64,000 nt of DNA from AP-15 sp963818695 (lineage in GTDB: Bacteria > Pseudomonadota > Alphaproteobacteria > ATCC43930 > CGMCC-115725). Location of the stretch: contig CAWFTG010000005.1 in the NCBI GenBank assembly GCA_963818695.1, positions 496,001 to 560,000 of the forward strand, given 5' to 3'. This document shows positions 18,067-25,950 of the stretch, piece by piece. The notes under the pieces were generated by a model, which was not told where the DNA came from, did not search any database, and was given only the letters and a program-made list of their open reading frames with translations. Each line of letters opens with the position of its first letter. Positions within the stretch are counted from its first letter, which is position 1. The translations under genes and the position numbers were made by a program.

Positions 18067-19316
18067 CGCACCGCGCCTTCCGGTTCGATGCCCAACAGCT
18101 CGGCATAATACGACCAGAAACCGCGCAGCGGCACATCGGTTACCCGATAGTCGCGATCGGAAATCACTCCGCCCCCGCCAAGCTCGATGACCGTGGCGCG
18201 GTCGAGGTCGGGCCGTGAGGCGCGGTGGGCAATCTCGATCGCCTCCCCGTCCTCCATTGAGACGAGGCCGGCCGGGCCGACCAGATTGGCCTGGCGCAAC
18301 CGATGCAAGGTCATCTCGGGCGGATCGTCCGCGTAGCCGAGCATGGTCTGAAAAACCTCGACCTCATCGATGCCGCGCGGCCGGATCTGGCGCACCGCCA
18401 GGCTGTTGCTGATCTGCACAAAAACCGCGGACGGGAAAACCGAGGTGACCACAAGATTGAGGTTGTCGTCGCGTTCAGGACGGAAGGCAACGAGCGACGG
18501 CTGCTTCAGCGACAGGAAGTCGTTGCGCACCCCGGCGCCGGCGTAAGCCTGGTGCGCGAACTCGTCGGTGTCGCTGCCCGCCTCGGCCCAGGTGATGTTG
18601 TGACGATGCCGCGCGTCCATATTGACGCCGCCGATTTGGGTCGATCGGTCGAGCCCGAAGGTGACGAGAAACTCGTGCAACAGGCTGGCGTGGTAGTTGT
18701 CGCGGGTATTCTCGGCATAGAGCTTCCAGTTGCCCCGGATCCGCTGGCGATTGTAGCCGAGCACCCGGACCGGCCGGTCGAACAGGCGGCGCAGCTGGGC
18801 CAGGATCGGTGGGCCGAGATAGCTTTCGAGCGGCTCGGCGTCCTCGGCTAGTGTGCCGAACACCGCGCCGTTAATGGTGCCGACCCTGAGCGGGCGCAGT
18901 CCGTGCCTGCGCATCTCAAAGCTCGCGTCGAGGCCGCCCTTGCCCCGAATGCCGCGCCGGAACGGGATCGCCATCAGCGAGCCGTCGAGCCCATAGCACC
19001 ATTGGTGATAAATGCAGATGTGCTCGTCGGCGTTGCCGGAAAGCTCGCGACGGACCAGCCCGCCGCGATGCGCGCACCGGTTGACAAAAGCCTTGATCGC
19101 GCCCGACTGTTCGCGGTTGAAGATGACCGGCGTCTCGCCGACCCAGGTCGCCCGAAAATCCCCCGGCTCGGGGATTTCGCTCTCGAGGCCGAGATAGCTC
19201 CACACCGGCCCGCGAAATATCCGCTCCTGTTCGCAGGCATAGATTTCGTCGTCGTGATAAAGGCGGTAGGGCACCCGGCTGTAATCAAGCGCCGGCCAAA
19301 TCGCAGGGGTCACCAT
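18063..19316 (-). CDS. Rieske-type aromatic-ring-hydroxylating dioxygenase alpha subunit
   Basis: Large oxygenase subunit, 417 residues from ATG 19316. The Rieske [2Fe-2S] ligands are Cys81/His83 (CAHRGG) and Cys101/His104 (CIYH). The catalytic mononuclear iron site follows in ENTRDNYHASLLHEFL. The substrate is unknown; relatives act on benzoate-, anthranilate- or polycyclic-type aromatics. No ferredoxin or reductase gene is adjacent, so electrons must come from components elsewhere. Coupled to the beta subunit downstream and preceded, with 13 bases between, by a small monooxygenase-type gene. Confidence 0.9.
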   Translation of the reverse strand: MVTPAIWPALDYSRVPYRLYHDDEIYACEQERIFRGPVWSYLGLESEIPEPGDFRATWVGETPVIFNREQSGAIKAFVNRCAHRGGLVRRELSGNADEHICIYHQWCYGLDGSLMAIPFRRGIRGKGGLDASFEMRRHGLRPLRVGTINGAVFGTLAEDAEPLESYLGPPILAQLRRLFDRPVRVLGYNRQRIRGNWKLYAENTRDNYHASLLHEFLVTFGLDRSTQIGGVNMDARHRHNITWAEAGSDTDEFAHQAYAGAGVRNDFLSLKQPSLVAFRPERDDNLNLVVTSVFPSAVFVQISNSLAVRQIRPRGIDEVEVFQTMLGYADDPPEMTLHRLRQANLVGPAGLVSMEDGEAIEIAHRASRPDLDRATVIELGGGGVISDRDYRVTDVPLRGFWSYYAELLGIEPEGAVR

Positions 19317-19329
19317 CGCCAATACTTTC

Positions 19330-19620
19330 TCAGCGGGTCCGTTTGTACTCGTAATCCTCGCGCTCGCCGCTGCCGACACGCAGCTGCGGGTTTAGGGCGG
19401 GGCAAGTCGCGTTTAACTTGGCATGAGTGTCGAGCGCCGCTTGATCGGACCAGCGTTCCAGCAAAACCAGCTTGTCCGGGTTAAGCGCACTCTGGAAAAC
19501 CTCGAATTGCTCGCAGCCCGGCTCCTTCATACACTCCTCGCAGCGCGCCCTGTACGCCTGCGCGAGCTCGGACCCTTTTCCCGGTGCGGCCGTGATCGTG
19601 ACGACAAGCCGAACTGCCAT
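19330..19620 (-). CDS. Antibiotic biosynthesis monooxygenase (ABM) domain protein
   Basis: 96 residues of the dimeric alpha/beta-barrel ABM fold: VRLVVTITAAPGKGSELAQA, a Cys-rich EECMKEPGCEQFEVFQS, and VLLERWSDQAALDTHA. The family includes cofactor-free oxygenases and quinol monooxygenases. ATG 19620 is preceded by AGGAGGGG. First gene of the minus-strand run ABM - Rieske alpha - beta - beta-propeller, so a role in aromatic or quinone chemistry is likely but inferred. Confidence 0.85.
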   Translation of the reverse strand: MAVRLVVTITAAPGKGSELAQAYRARCEECMKEPGCEQFEVFQSALNPDKLVLLERWSDQAALDTHAKLNATCPALNPQLRVGSGEREDYEYKRTR

Positions 19621-19792
19621 AACCCCTCCTACGCCTGGGTGAATCGAGAACTGTCTGAAGCAGTACGATCGCCGCAACACCGCGTCAAGGATCGCTCCCT
19701 TGGGGCTTTGTCCCGGTACCGAGGTCACTTGTTTTCAGGCGTGTGTTCAGGTTTAATTCTGTGGATCGAACCGCCGCACGGCTCACCACCTG

Positions 19793-20410
19793 ATGGCACT
19801 CCACCCCTCCGAGATCGGAATAGAACACCTGCACGACCCGGAAATACCGGCCACTTCCCGAATAATCGATCTTCGTCAAAAACGAGAAAGACTGATCGCC
19901 ATCATCAGGCGGCAATCACTATTACAGAATCGGGATTTTGTGCTCGCTTCAGGACGGTCGAGCAGCTTCTTCTTCGACATGAAACGAACAATGTTCGATC
20001 CGGAGGGAGCGGCATTGTTGGCAGACCTGCTGTTCGAGGCGATCAAGCCCGAGGATGTCGAGTACATCGGGGGGCTGGAAACCGGAGCGATCCCGATCGT
20101 CACCGCTCTGTGCGCCAGAAGCTGGCCCGAAAAGCCGCTCAAGGGCTTTTTTGTGCGCAAGGAAAACAAGGGGCACGGTACCGATCAACGTATAGACGGA
20201 CTGCTGCAGAGAGGATCGAAAGTTATTCTCTTCGAAGATGTCACGACCACCGGCGGCTCGGCGATGCAGGCGGTGAACCAGGCGCGTCAATGGGATTGCA
20301 CGGTGTTGAAGGTGGTCTCCGTGGTCGACCGCCTGGAAGGAGCCGAGGAGAACTTCCGAGCGGCGGGCGTTAAGTTCGAAGCTGTGTTTACCTGGCGTGA
20401 TTTCAGTTGA
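19793..20410 (+). CDS. pyrE: Orotate phosphoribosyltransferase
   Basis: Makes orotidine 5'-monophosphate from orotate and PRPP in pyrimidine synthesis. 205 residues. Motifs: SGRSSSFFFDMKRTMFDPEG, EYIGGLETGAIPIV, FFVRKENKGHGT and the PRPP loop VILFEDVTTTGGSAMQAV. The N-terminal ~25 residues are poorly conserved so a start a little downstream is possible. Its stop overlaps the next gene (TTGA). Confidence 0.93.
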   Translation: MALHPSEIGIEHLHDPEIPATSRIIDLRQKRERLIAIIRRQSLLQNRDFVLASGRSSSFFFDMKRTMFDPEGAALLADLLFEAIKPEDVEYIGGLETGAIPIVTALCARSWPEKPLKGFFVRKENKGHGTDQRIDGLLQRGSKVILFEDVTTTGGSAMQAVNQARQWDCTVLKVVSVVDRLEGAEENFRAAGVKFEAVFTWRDFS

Positions 20411-20769
20411 GCAAATCGGTAATCGACCTCGCCGCGGCGCATCTCAGGCGTCAATTTCTTTATCAGGCGCAACGCGGCCGGTTCGGCAGTTTGGACGCTC
20501 TGCTGGAGTTGGCGATTTCCGCCCGGGGATGCGTGGCATCATCGATGTCGTCGAGCCGGGTGACGGTGGCTTTTGTTCTCGAAAGGGTGCTCGGCCAGTG
20601 TGCCGAATACCTCGAGGCGCGGCCGGTGCCGATCTCCGAGATCGCTCAATTGGCCGACCGGCTCAATCCGCCGGTTTCGCGCGCGGTCGAATACCTTGCC
20701 GGAGCGGATGACGATCCGATCGCCATCGCCGCCGCGCTGGTCAAATCGCGTCCGGCGAGAGACCGGTAA
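20407..20769 (+). CDS. Hypothetical protein coupled to pyrE
   Basis: 120 residues from a TTG overlapping the pyrE stop. Predicted soluble and alpha-helical (LAAAHLRRQFLYQAQRGRFG; VLERVLGQCAEYLEARPVPISEIAQLADRLNP). I do not recognise the family. The overlap suggests coupling with pyrE; no direct functional clue. Codon use resembles neighbours. Confidence 0.5.
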   Translation: MSKSVIDLAAAHLRRQFLYQAQRGRFGSLDALLELAISARGCVASSMSSSRVTVAFVLERVLGQCAEYLEARPVPISEIAQLADRLNPPVSRAVEYLAGADDDPIAIAAALVKSRPARDR

Positions 20770-20781
20770 TCGCCAAAAAGC

Positions 20782-21735
20782 TCATTGGATATTGTCCCTC
20801 AGCAGAGCGGCGAGACGGACGCCCGCCTTCGCCAACTGCTCCTTGATCGCGGCAACGGCGTGGTCGCGATACCGCGCATCAAGCCGATGTAGCGGAACCG
20901 GCCCGCAGGCATCCGTTTCCCCCTTCCGCACTGGAAAGCTGAAATGATCGCCTGCTGAGGCCGGAAAGCCGTATACCACCGACTTCGCGAGTTCGTATGA
21001 TTCCCGGGCCCATTCCTCCGAGGTGCCACCAGACCATTTGCGAATATCGACTGCGGTCAACCCGGCGGCGATCTGCTCGGCCGCCTTGGACGGGTTTTTC
21101 CCCTCCGCCTCGGCGACCAAGTCGTCCTCCCAGTAGGCGCTGAGGCGAACCGGGCTCTTGCTCCCGGGCGGGAGAACCGCAACACAGCGCCCGCTCTGGT
21201 CGTTGCGCTCGATCGCGAATAGCGGGTCATGTATATCGCCGACAAGATTGAGCAAGAATTGTACGTCCATCAGCCGCTCCGGCGCCGAAGTACCGGGCTC
21301 GCGCAGCTCCTTTGCGAACTGCTCGATCTTGTCGACGATGCAGTCGTCTTGCGGCCCGTGACTCGCCGGCATCATCGCTTGCAAGGCGGGTCTGCCGAAA
21401 CAGGCTTTGTTGATATCGGGATTGTCGGGATCGAGTTTCACGTAATGCCACTTCGATGTTGCGGCGCGTCCCTCCGGGCTCTTCTCGCGCAGCGCATCGG
21501 CCCAGATTGCCTCTCCGGCAATATCGGTTTTCGTCCAGGTATTGGATTTGTCTCCGGCGAGAGTCTCGGCAACCTTCTTTTCGACCGGCGGATCCCCGGT
21601 TTCTAGGAGGCGATCGGCAAGGAGGGCTATGATCTCGTGCGCCTCGCTACCCCATGCCCAGCTCTGCCGAGGCTCGCAGAAGAGGGCGGCTGGCACCAAA
21701 CACAGAATTGTGGAGTAAAGCCGCAAGCGCGTCAT
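20782..21735 (-). CDS. S1/P1-type nuclease
   Basis: 317 residues with a signal peptide (to about SWA, residue 27), so that the mature protein begins WGSEAHEI, whose N-terminal Trp and His ligate zinc in this family. Further zinc ligands: KWHYVKLD, the HGPQDDCIVDKIEQF region and LNLVGDIHDPLF. These secreted zinc enzymes cleave single-stranded DNA and RNA and remove 3' phosphates. Stand-alone gene ending 12 bases from the pyrE-linked gene. Confidence 0.88.
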   Translation of the reverse strand: MTRLRLYSTILCLVPAALFCEPRQSWAWGSEAHEIIALLADRLLETGDPPVEKKVAETLAGDKSNTWTKTDIAGEAIWADALREKSPEGRAATSKWHYVKLDPDNPDINKACFGRPALQAMMPASHGPQDDCIVDKIEQFAKELREPGTSAPERLMDVQFLLNLVGDIHDPLFAIERNDQSGRCVAVLPPGSKSPVRLSAYWEDDLVAEAEGKNPSKAAEQIAAGLTAVDIRKWSGGTSEEWARESYELAKSVVYGFPASAGDHFSFPVRKGETDACGPVPLHRLDARYRDHAVAAIKEQLAKAGVRLAALLRDNIQ

Positions 21736-21880
21736 CGCATCGGTCGGATCGAATGCGTGTTGGTCCGGTTGCTATGGTAGCATTTTAGGAGGTCGCCTGC
21801 GCTACCAGCCCCGGTTTTTCGACGAGGTGAGACAGCGTGGATGAAAGCATGGCACGGCACCGCCGCATAGGCCGCCTAGG

Positions 21881-22645
21881 ATGAACGGGTCTCGTATCCT
21901 CGCGAGCCCGATCCTGTGGGTCGGGCTCCTTTTTGCAGTGCTGCTGCTACGGATGGAAGCGCTGAGACCGGTGTTGCACTGGGCTTTTCCAGGCGCCGAA
22001 CCGGTGATCTACCAGCGCAGCAGCTTTCTTGCGTTGCTCCTGTCTCACCTGGCACTGGTCGCGGCGGCGAGCCTTGCGGCGATATCGGTCGGCCTTTCGC
22101 TCGCGGTGTTCGTCACCCGCGCGGTGGGACAGGATTTCAGATTGATGGTCAACACGCTGGCGACCGTGGGCCAGACCTTGCCGCCCGCCGCCGTTCTGGC
22201 GATTGCCGTCCCGGCCGTCGGTTTTGGTTCCCGCCCGACGGTGCTGGCGTTGTTTCTCTATGGCCTGCTGCCGATTATCGCGAGCGCGATCGCCGGTCTG
22301 GAAGGAGTGCCTCGCGCCGTGCGCGAAGCAGCCACAGGTCTCGGCCTTTCGTCTTGGCAGCAGCTGCGCGATGTGGAGTTGCCCCTGGCCGCTCCGGTGA
22401 TCCTTTCTGGAATACGCGTCTCGGTCACGATCGCCATCGGAACGGCAACGATTGGATCAACGGTCGGCGCCTTGACGCTCGGCACTCCGATCTTTAATGG
22501 CTTGGTCGCTGACAAGCTGCCTTTCGTCATCGAAGGCGCTGTTCTGGTCGCACTGTTCGCGATCGTCACCGACCTATCGTTCGCGGGACTCGAACGATGG
22601 CTGAGACGCGAAGCGAGGCAGACAGTCAGCGAAACCAATCGATGA
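21881..22645 (+). CDS. ABC transporter permease, glycine betaine/osmoprotectant type
   Basis: 254 residues with about six membrane helices and the permease loop EAATGLGLSSWQQLRDVELPLAAPVILSGIR that contacts the ATPase. Sequence resembles the YehW/YehY-OpuCB class (VGQTLPPAAVLAIAVPAVGFG; ATIGSTVGALTLGTPIFNGL). No ATPase, binding protein or second permease lies next to it, so its partners must be elsewhere or it is an orphan. Its stop overlaps the end of a minus-strand small membrane ORF. Confidence 0.85.
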   Translation: MNGSRILASPILWVGLLFAVLLLRMEALRPVLHWAFPGAEPVIYQRSSFLALLLSHLALVAAASLAAISVGLSLAVFVTRAVGQDFRLMVNTLATVGQTLPPAAVLAIAVPAVGFGSRPTVLALFLYGLLPIIASAIAGLEGVPRAVREAATGLGLSSWQQLRDVELPLAAPVILSGIRVSVTIAIGTATIGSTVGALTLGTPIFNGLVADKLPFVIEGAVLVALFAIVTDLSFAGLERWLRREARQTVSETNR

Positions 22646-22772
22646 GGATGCCGAAGATGAAGACCGTGACGCCGCTCCACAGCAGAAAAGCGAGAATGGT
22701 TTGCGCCCGCGCCGAATCGGGCACTACCCGAGAAAGATAGGCTGACCGCAGCATACGCATGGCCTCGCTCAT
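22626..22772 (-). CDS. Possible small single-helix membrane protein
   Basis: A 48-residue frame beginning MSEAMRMLRSAYLSRVVPDS and ending with one hydrophobic helix (ILAFLLWSGVTVFIFGILIDWF). It overlaps the permease 3' end by 20 bases on the opposite strand. A hydrophilic N-terminus plus one clean helix is protein-like, but the ribosome site is weak and the family unknown to me. Longer upstream extensions to 22916 are unlikely because they run under the next gene's start. Confidence 0.35.
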   Translation of the reverse strand: MSEAMRMLRSAYLSRVVPDSARAQTILAFLLWSGVTVFIFGILIDWFR

Positions 22773-22852
22773 CAGCAGCTTGGGGGTCAACTCTAGCTGC
22801 GGCGCGAGGCCGCTGTCGAACAAAATCTTAACCAAACAATCGCGAGTAGGAA

Positions 22853-23887
22853 TTGAGGGCTCTCTCGGCTGGCGCGTTGGCGGTTTGCGTTGCTGGCGCA
22901 GCGTGCGCCGAACCACAGATTTTCAACGTCTACGACTTCCCGTTTGAAAACGGCTCCATCCTGCCGGAATTGCGGGTCGCTTACGAAACCCACGGCAAAC
23001 TCGGCGCCGGGCGCGACAATGCAATCCTCTTGCTACACGGGACGAGCGGCAGCCGTCATTCCTTTGACGCAATGATCGGACCGGGGAAGACCTTCGACAC
23101 CGACAAGAATTTCGTGATCACGGTCGACGCGATCGGCGGCGGGGATTCATCCTCGCCAAAGGACGGGTTGGGACAGGATTTCCCGCGCTACACGATCCGC
23201 GACATAATGGCGGCGCAGCACGCGCTGGTCACCCGGGGGCTCGAACTGACGACCCTGCGCGCGGTCGGCGGCAGCTCGATGGGCGCTTTCGAAGCCCTGG
23301 AATGGGGCATTCATCACCCGGAGATGATGCGCAGCCTGATCCTGCTGGTTCCGAGCCCCAAGGCCGAAGCCAATTTTCAGCTCACCGTCGATCTGATGAC
23401 CTCTGTGATCGCGCTCGATCCGGATTGGCAGGGCGGCCGGTATACGCGGAACCCGGTTGAGGGACTGCGACTCGCCGGCATGGCCTATTACCCGTGGACC
23501 GTGTCGGCGCCTTATCTCGACCGGTTGCCGGCAGCGCAATTGGCGAAGGAGAGCGAGGATGCCGCTCGCGCCTTTGCCAATTGGGACGCCAACTCGCTGG
23601 TGTTGCGCTATGCCGCGAGCCGCGCGCATGACGTCTCTGGTCCGTTTGGCGGCGACCTCAGCGCCGCTCTGGCGCAGATCACGGCGCCGACGCTCGTATT
23701 GCCGAGCGCGAGCGACCGGCTGCTCGGGGTCGACGGCGCCCGCCTGATTCGTGACGGCGTCAAGCGGGCGAGCTATGCAGAAATCCCGTCAGACCTCGGC
23801 CATCGCGCGGCACGCCCCGTGCCGGAAACACCCGAGGGCCAGTTCATCGACCGTCAGATCCGGGCCCTCCTAGCCAAAGTCGAGTAA
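22853..23887 (+). CDS. Secreted alpha/beta hydrolase, MetX (homoserine acetyltransferase) fold
   Basis: 344 residues from TTG 22853, the first possible start after an in-frame stop. Signal peptide MRALSAGALAVCVAGAACA. Nucleophile elbow GGSSMGAFEALEW, acid in SASDRLLG and His in DLGHRAA form the triad; LPELRVAYETHGKL is typical of the MetX branch. MetX itself is cytosolic, so an exported member is more likely an esterase or acyltransferase on an unknown substrate. Not in an obvious operon. Confidence 0.8.
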   Translation: MRALSAGALAVCVAGAACAEPQIFNVYDFPFENGSILPELRVAYETHGKLGAGRDNAILLLHGTSGSRHSFDAMIGPGKTFDTDKNFVITVDAIGGGDSSSPKDGLGQDFPRYTIRDIMAAQHALVTRGLELTTLRAVGGSSMGAFEALEWGIHHPEMMRSLILLVPSPKAEANFQLTVDLMTSVIALDPDWQGGRYTRNPVEGLRLAGMAYYPWTVSAPYLDRLPAAQLAKESEDAARAFANWDANSLVLRYAASRAHDVSGPFGGDLSAALAQITAPTLVLPSASDRLLGVDGARLIRDGVKRASYAEIPSDLGHRAARPVPETPEGQFIDRQIRALLAKVE

Positions 23888-23924
23888 GAGGCCGGTGCAC
23901 CGCCCGTTTCGCGCAGCTGAGATC

Positions 23925-24509
23925 TCAGCTGCCGAGCCGAGCCGCCTTGCCCCACCCACGTGCGAGTTGGCCGAGGAGCGGCTGAGAGGTCTCGGCAGCG
24001 AGCTTTACCCCAAGCTCCGAAATCTTCGCGGAGCTGCCGACCAGAGACTCCAAACTGCTGCAAGTGAACCCGGCATTCACCTCGATCGCATCGGAAAGCG
24101 TCTTCACCGCGAGCAACTTCGTTGCTGTGCGCGCCAGTACATTCATGCCCGAAAGTGCCAGTCCGGCCATCTCGGCGCTGAGTGCTTCGAGGCCACGCGC
24201 CAGCGCTGCTTGCGACTGGGCGAGCGCCGCGGCTGCATCGCCCTCGAAATAATCGGTGGGATTCGCATTCTTAGGCGCTAATGGGAGTGCGCTGACGCTC
24301 GGCACTAGTGGCGCCGTAGCAGCAGCGACGGCGAAATCGACAGCTGTTTCCGTCGACTTGGTCGCCTCGACCAGCAGCTCGGCGGGTTTCGGCGGTTCGG
24401 CCTCGCTCGGCCCGTTTGCTGGGGGCGGAGCTGCGACCGGCTTGAACGGCGCGGCCGGGGCCTCGGTCGGCCCGGACGCGCGTACAGAGCGTCTGCCCTT
24501 GGTTTCCAT
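23925..24509 (-). CDS. Phasin family protein
   Basis: 194 residues from METKGRRSVR (ATG 24509). An Ala/Pro-rich N-terminal third is followed by the phasin_2 amphipathic helices (TDYFEGDAAAALAQSQAALARGLEALSAEM; VKTLSDAIEVNAGF; LGVKLAAETSQPLL). Phasins coat polyhydroxyalkanoate granules. No phaC or phaR in the window. A TGC-rich palindrome 86 bases before the start could be the PhaR operator. Confidence 0.85.
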   Translation of the reverse strand: METKGRRSVRASGPTEAPAAPFKPVAAPPPANGPSEAEPPKPAELLVEATKSTETAVDFAVAAATAPLVPSVSALPLAPKNANPTDYFEGDAAAALAQSQAALARGLEALSAEMAGLALSGMNVLARTATKLLAVKTLSDAIEVNAGFTCSSLESLVGSSAKISELGVKLAAETSQPLLGQLARGWGKAARLGS

Positions 24510-24594
24510 GATCTTACCCTTGTTCTTCGCCGCGGCACATCTCGCGACGCACAACGTCTAAGGTAAGCGAAACGATCATGGTTCTCAAGCAAAA

Positions 24595-24609
24595 TTGTGC
24601 GCTGCACAA
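24595..24609. promoter_or_regulatory. Perfect inverted repeat upstream of phasin, candidate PhaR operator
   Basis: TTGTGC-GCT-GCACAA is a perfect 6+3+6 palindrome 86 bases upstream of the phasin ATG. PhaR-type repressors are known to bind TGC-containing palindromes at phasin promoters. Assignment is by position and shape only. Confidence 0.45.
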
Positions 24610-25096
24610 GGTGCGTACCGCAGCCCGTGGTTTGGCTGTCTCCTCGGAGCTCGCCGTCACCGATGAGGTCTCGAACGCGTATTCACCACGCGTTTCTCGG
24701 AATGGCGACGCCTCGCGACAATCAATCGTTGCATCGGTCCTCGATCATGGCTGTATTTACAGCAAGTCTACAGCGAAAGCTCTCCTTTCGGTTGTGGCGC
24801 ACACGGGCGCTGGGTCACGCTCCGCGCCGCGCATCGGGTGGAAGCCGCCGGCCTCTATGAGACCAATCATGCAGTGCGAAAGCGGCAATTCTAAGATCGT
24901 CATCGGCACAGGCAGGTTAGCTCGGGCGGGCGCCGCGTTCTTGCATGCGCGAGGCGAGCTGCGCGGACCAGTCCTGAAAAGCGTGATCGGCATCGTTCCA
25001 CTTATTGGGGTATTTTCTACCAGGGCCGTGGTGCCACCTCTTCGGTCGACGGACCCCCAGAGCAGTCCCCATTCGTCGCATCGGTCGCGTAATGGA
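24610..25096. other. Non-coding stretch between phasin promoter and outer-membrane protein gene
   Basis: About 490 bases with no protein-like frame on either strand beyond frames antisense to the neighbouring barrel gene. Composition is a little less GC-rich than the flanks. I see no RNA gene, repeat or terminator that I can support. Confidence 0.4.
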
Positions 25097-25885
25097 TCAG
25101 AAACGGAAAGTTGCGGCAAAGATCGGCCCCTTCATGTGGACGTTGAAGCCCAGATTGCTGTTGTTCCGATTGTAATTGAAGTTGAGGCTGCGATAACCGA
25201 GCCGAAGATTGAGCCACGGGTTCGGGGCGTATTCGGCTGTGCCGATAACCTGCCAATCGATATGCGCGCCGACCCCGAACCCCCCGACATCGCCATAGGC
25301 CGTCAGGCCGAACCCGTTGCCCAAGTCGTAGTGATAGCGACCGCCAATCAGAGGATCACCCCAACCCGAGCCGCGGTTCACGCTCTGCCCAGGAAGGAGG
25401 CCGGGATTGAGAGACAGATCGGCGGAGAAGCTCCAAGCGCGAAAGCCGAGGCCGAGATCGGCGAACTGCGCCGGCTGATCGAGCAGGCGGTAGAGCACAA
25501 GGCCGGTGCCCATATTGGTGTTCAGCCCCGCGTTGCCCCCCTGGAACAACACATTGCGCGTGGTGATGTTGGTGCTGACCGGGACGTGCAATACGTCGCC
25601 GAGGAACCCGAGCGGCCCTTGACGTACCTCGAACGATCCCATGAAGGGCGCCCCGTCGAGGTGGCCCAGCAACTGAAAGGGTCCTACGCTCGAATTGACC
25701 TCGGGCAGCCGCTGCAATGGCGTCTTCGTCGTGGCGTCGATACCCGCGAGCCAGAGGTAGGGGGTGACGAAGAACTGCATTCCGTAAGGGCCGGTCGCAT
25801 CCTGCGCGCAGGCCCCATGCGGCCCGGATGCAATCACGACAATGCTCGCGAAGACCGCGAAAATCAGTGTTCGGGTTTGTTGCAT
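25097..25885 (-). CDS. Outer-membrane beta-barrel protein of unknown function
   Basis: 262 residues. Signal peptide to about GACAQ (residue 28). The rest is a barrel of alternating hydrophobic/aromatic strands (MQFFVTPYLWLAGIDATTKT; RYHYDLGNGFGLTAYGDVGG; WLNLRLGYRSLNFNYNR) ending in Phe (FAATFRF), the usual Bam recognition end. It follows the arylsulfatase by 65 bases and closes the ten-gene cluster, so it may form a pore or lipid/sulfate-ester channel for that system; this is inference. Confidence 0.75.
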   Translation of the reverse strand: MQQTRTLIFAVFASIVVIASGPHGACAQDATGPYGMQFFVTPYLWLAGIDATTKTPLQRLPEVNSSVGPFQLLGHLDGAPFMGSFEVRQGPLGFLGDVLHVPVSTNITTRNVLFQGGNAGLNTNMGTGLVLYRLLDQPAQFADLGLGFRAWSFSADLSLNPGLLPGQSVNRGSGWGDPLIGGRYHYDLGNGFGLTAYGDVGGFGVGAHIDWQVIGTAEYAPNPWLNLRLGYRSLNFNYNRNNSNLGFNVHMKGPIFAATFRF

Positions 25886-25950
25886 CCCCCACTCCCCTCG
25901 AGTGAGGACCGGCTCGGGTCCGGTCCTCCGCCAGATACTGACGTACTAAC

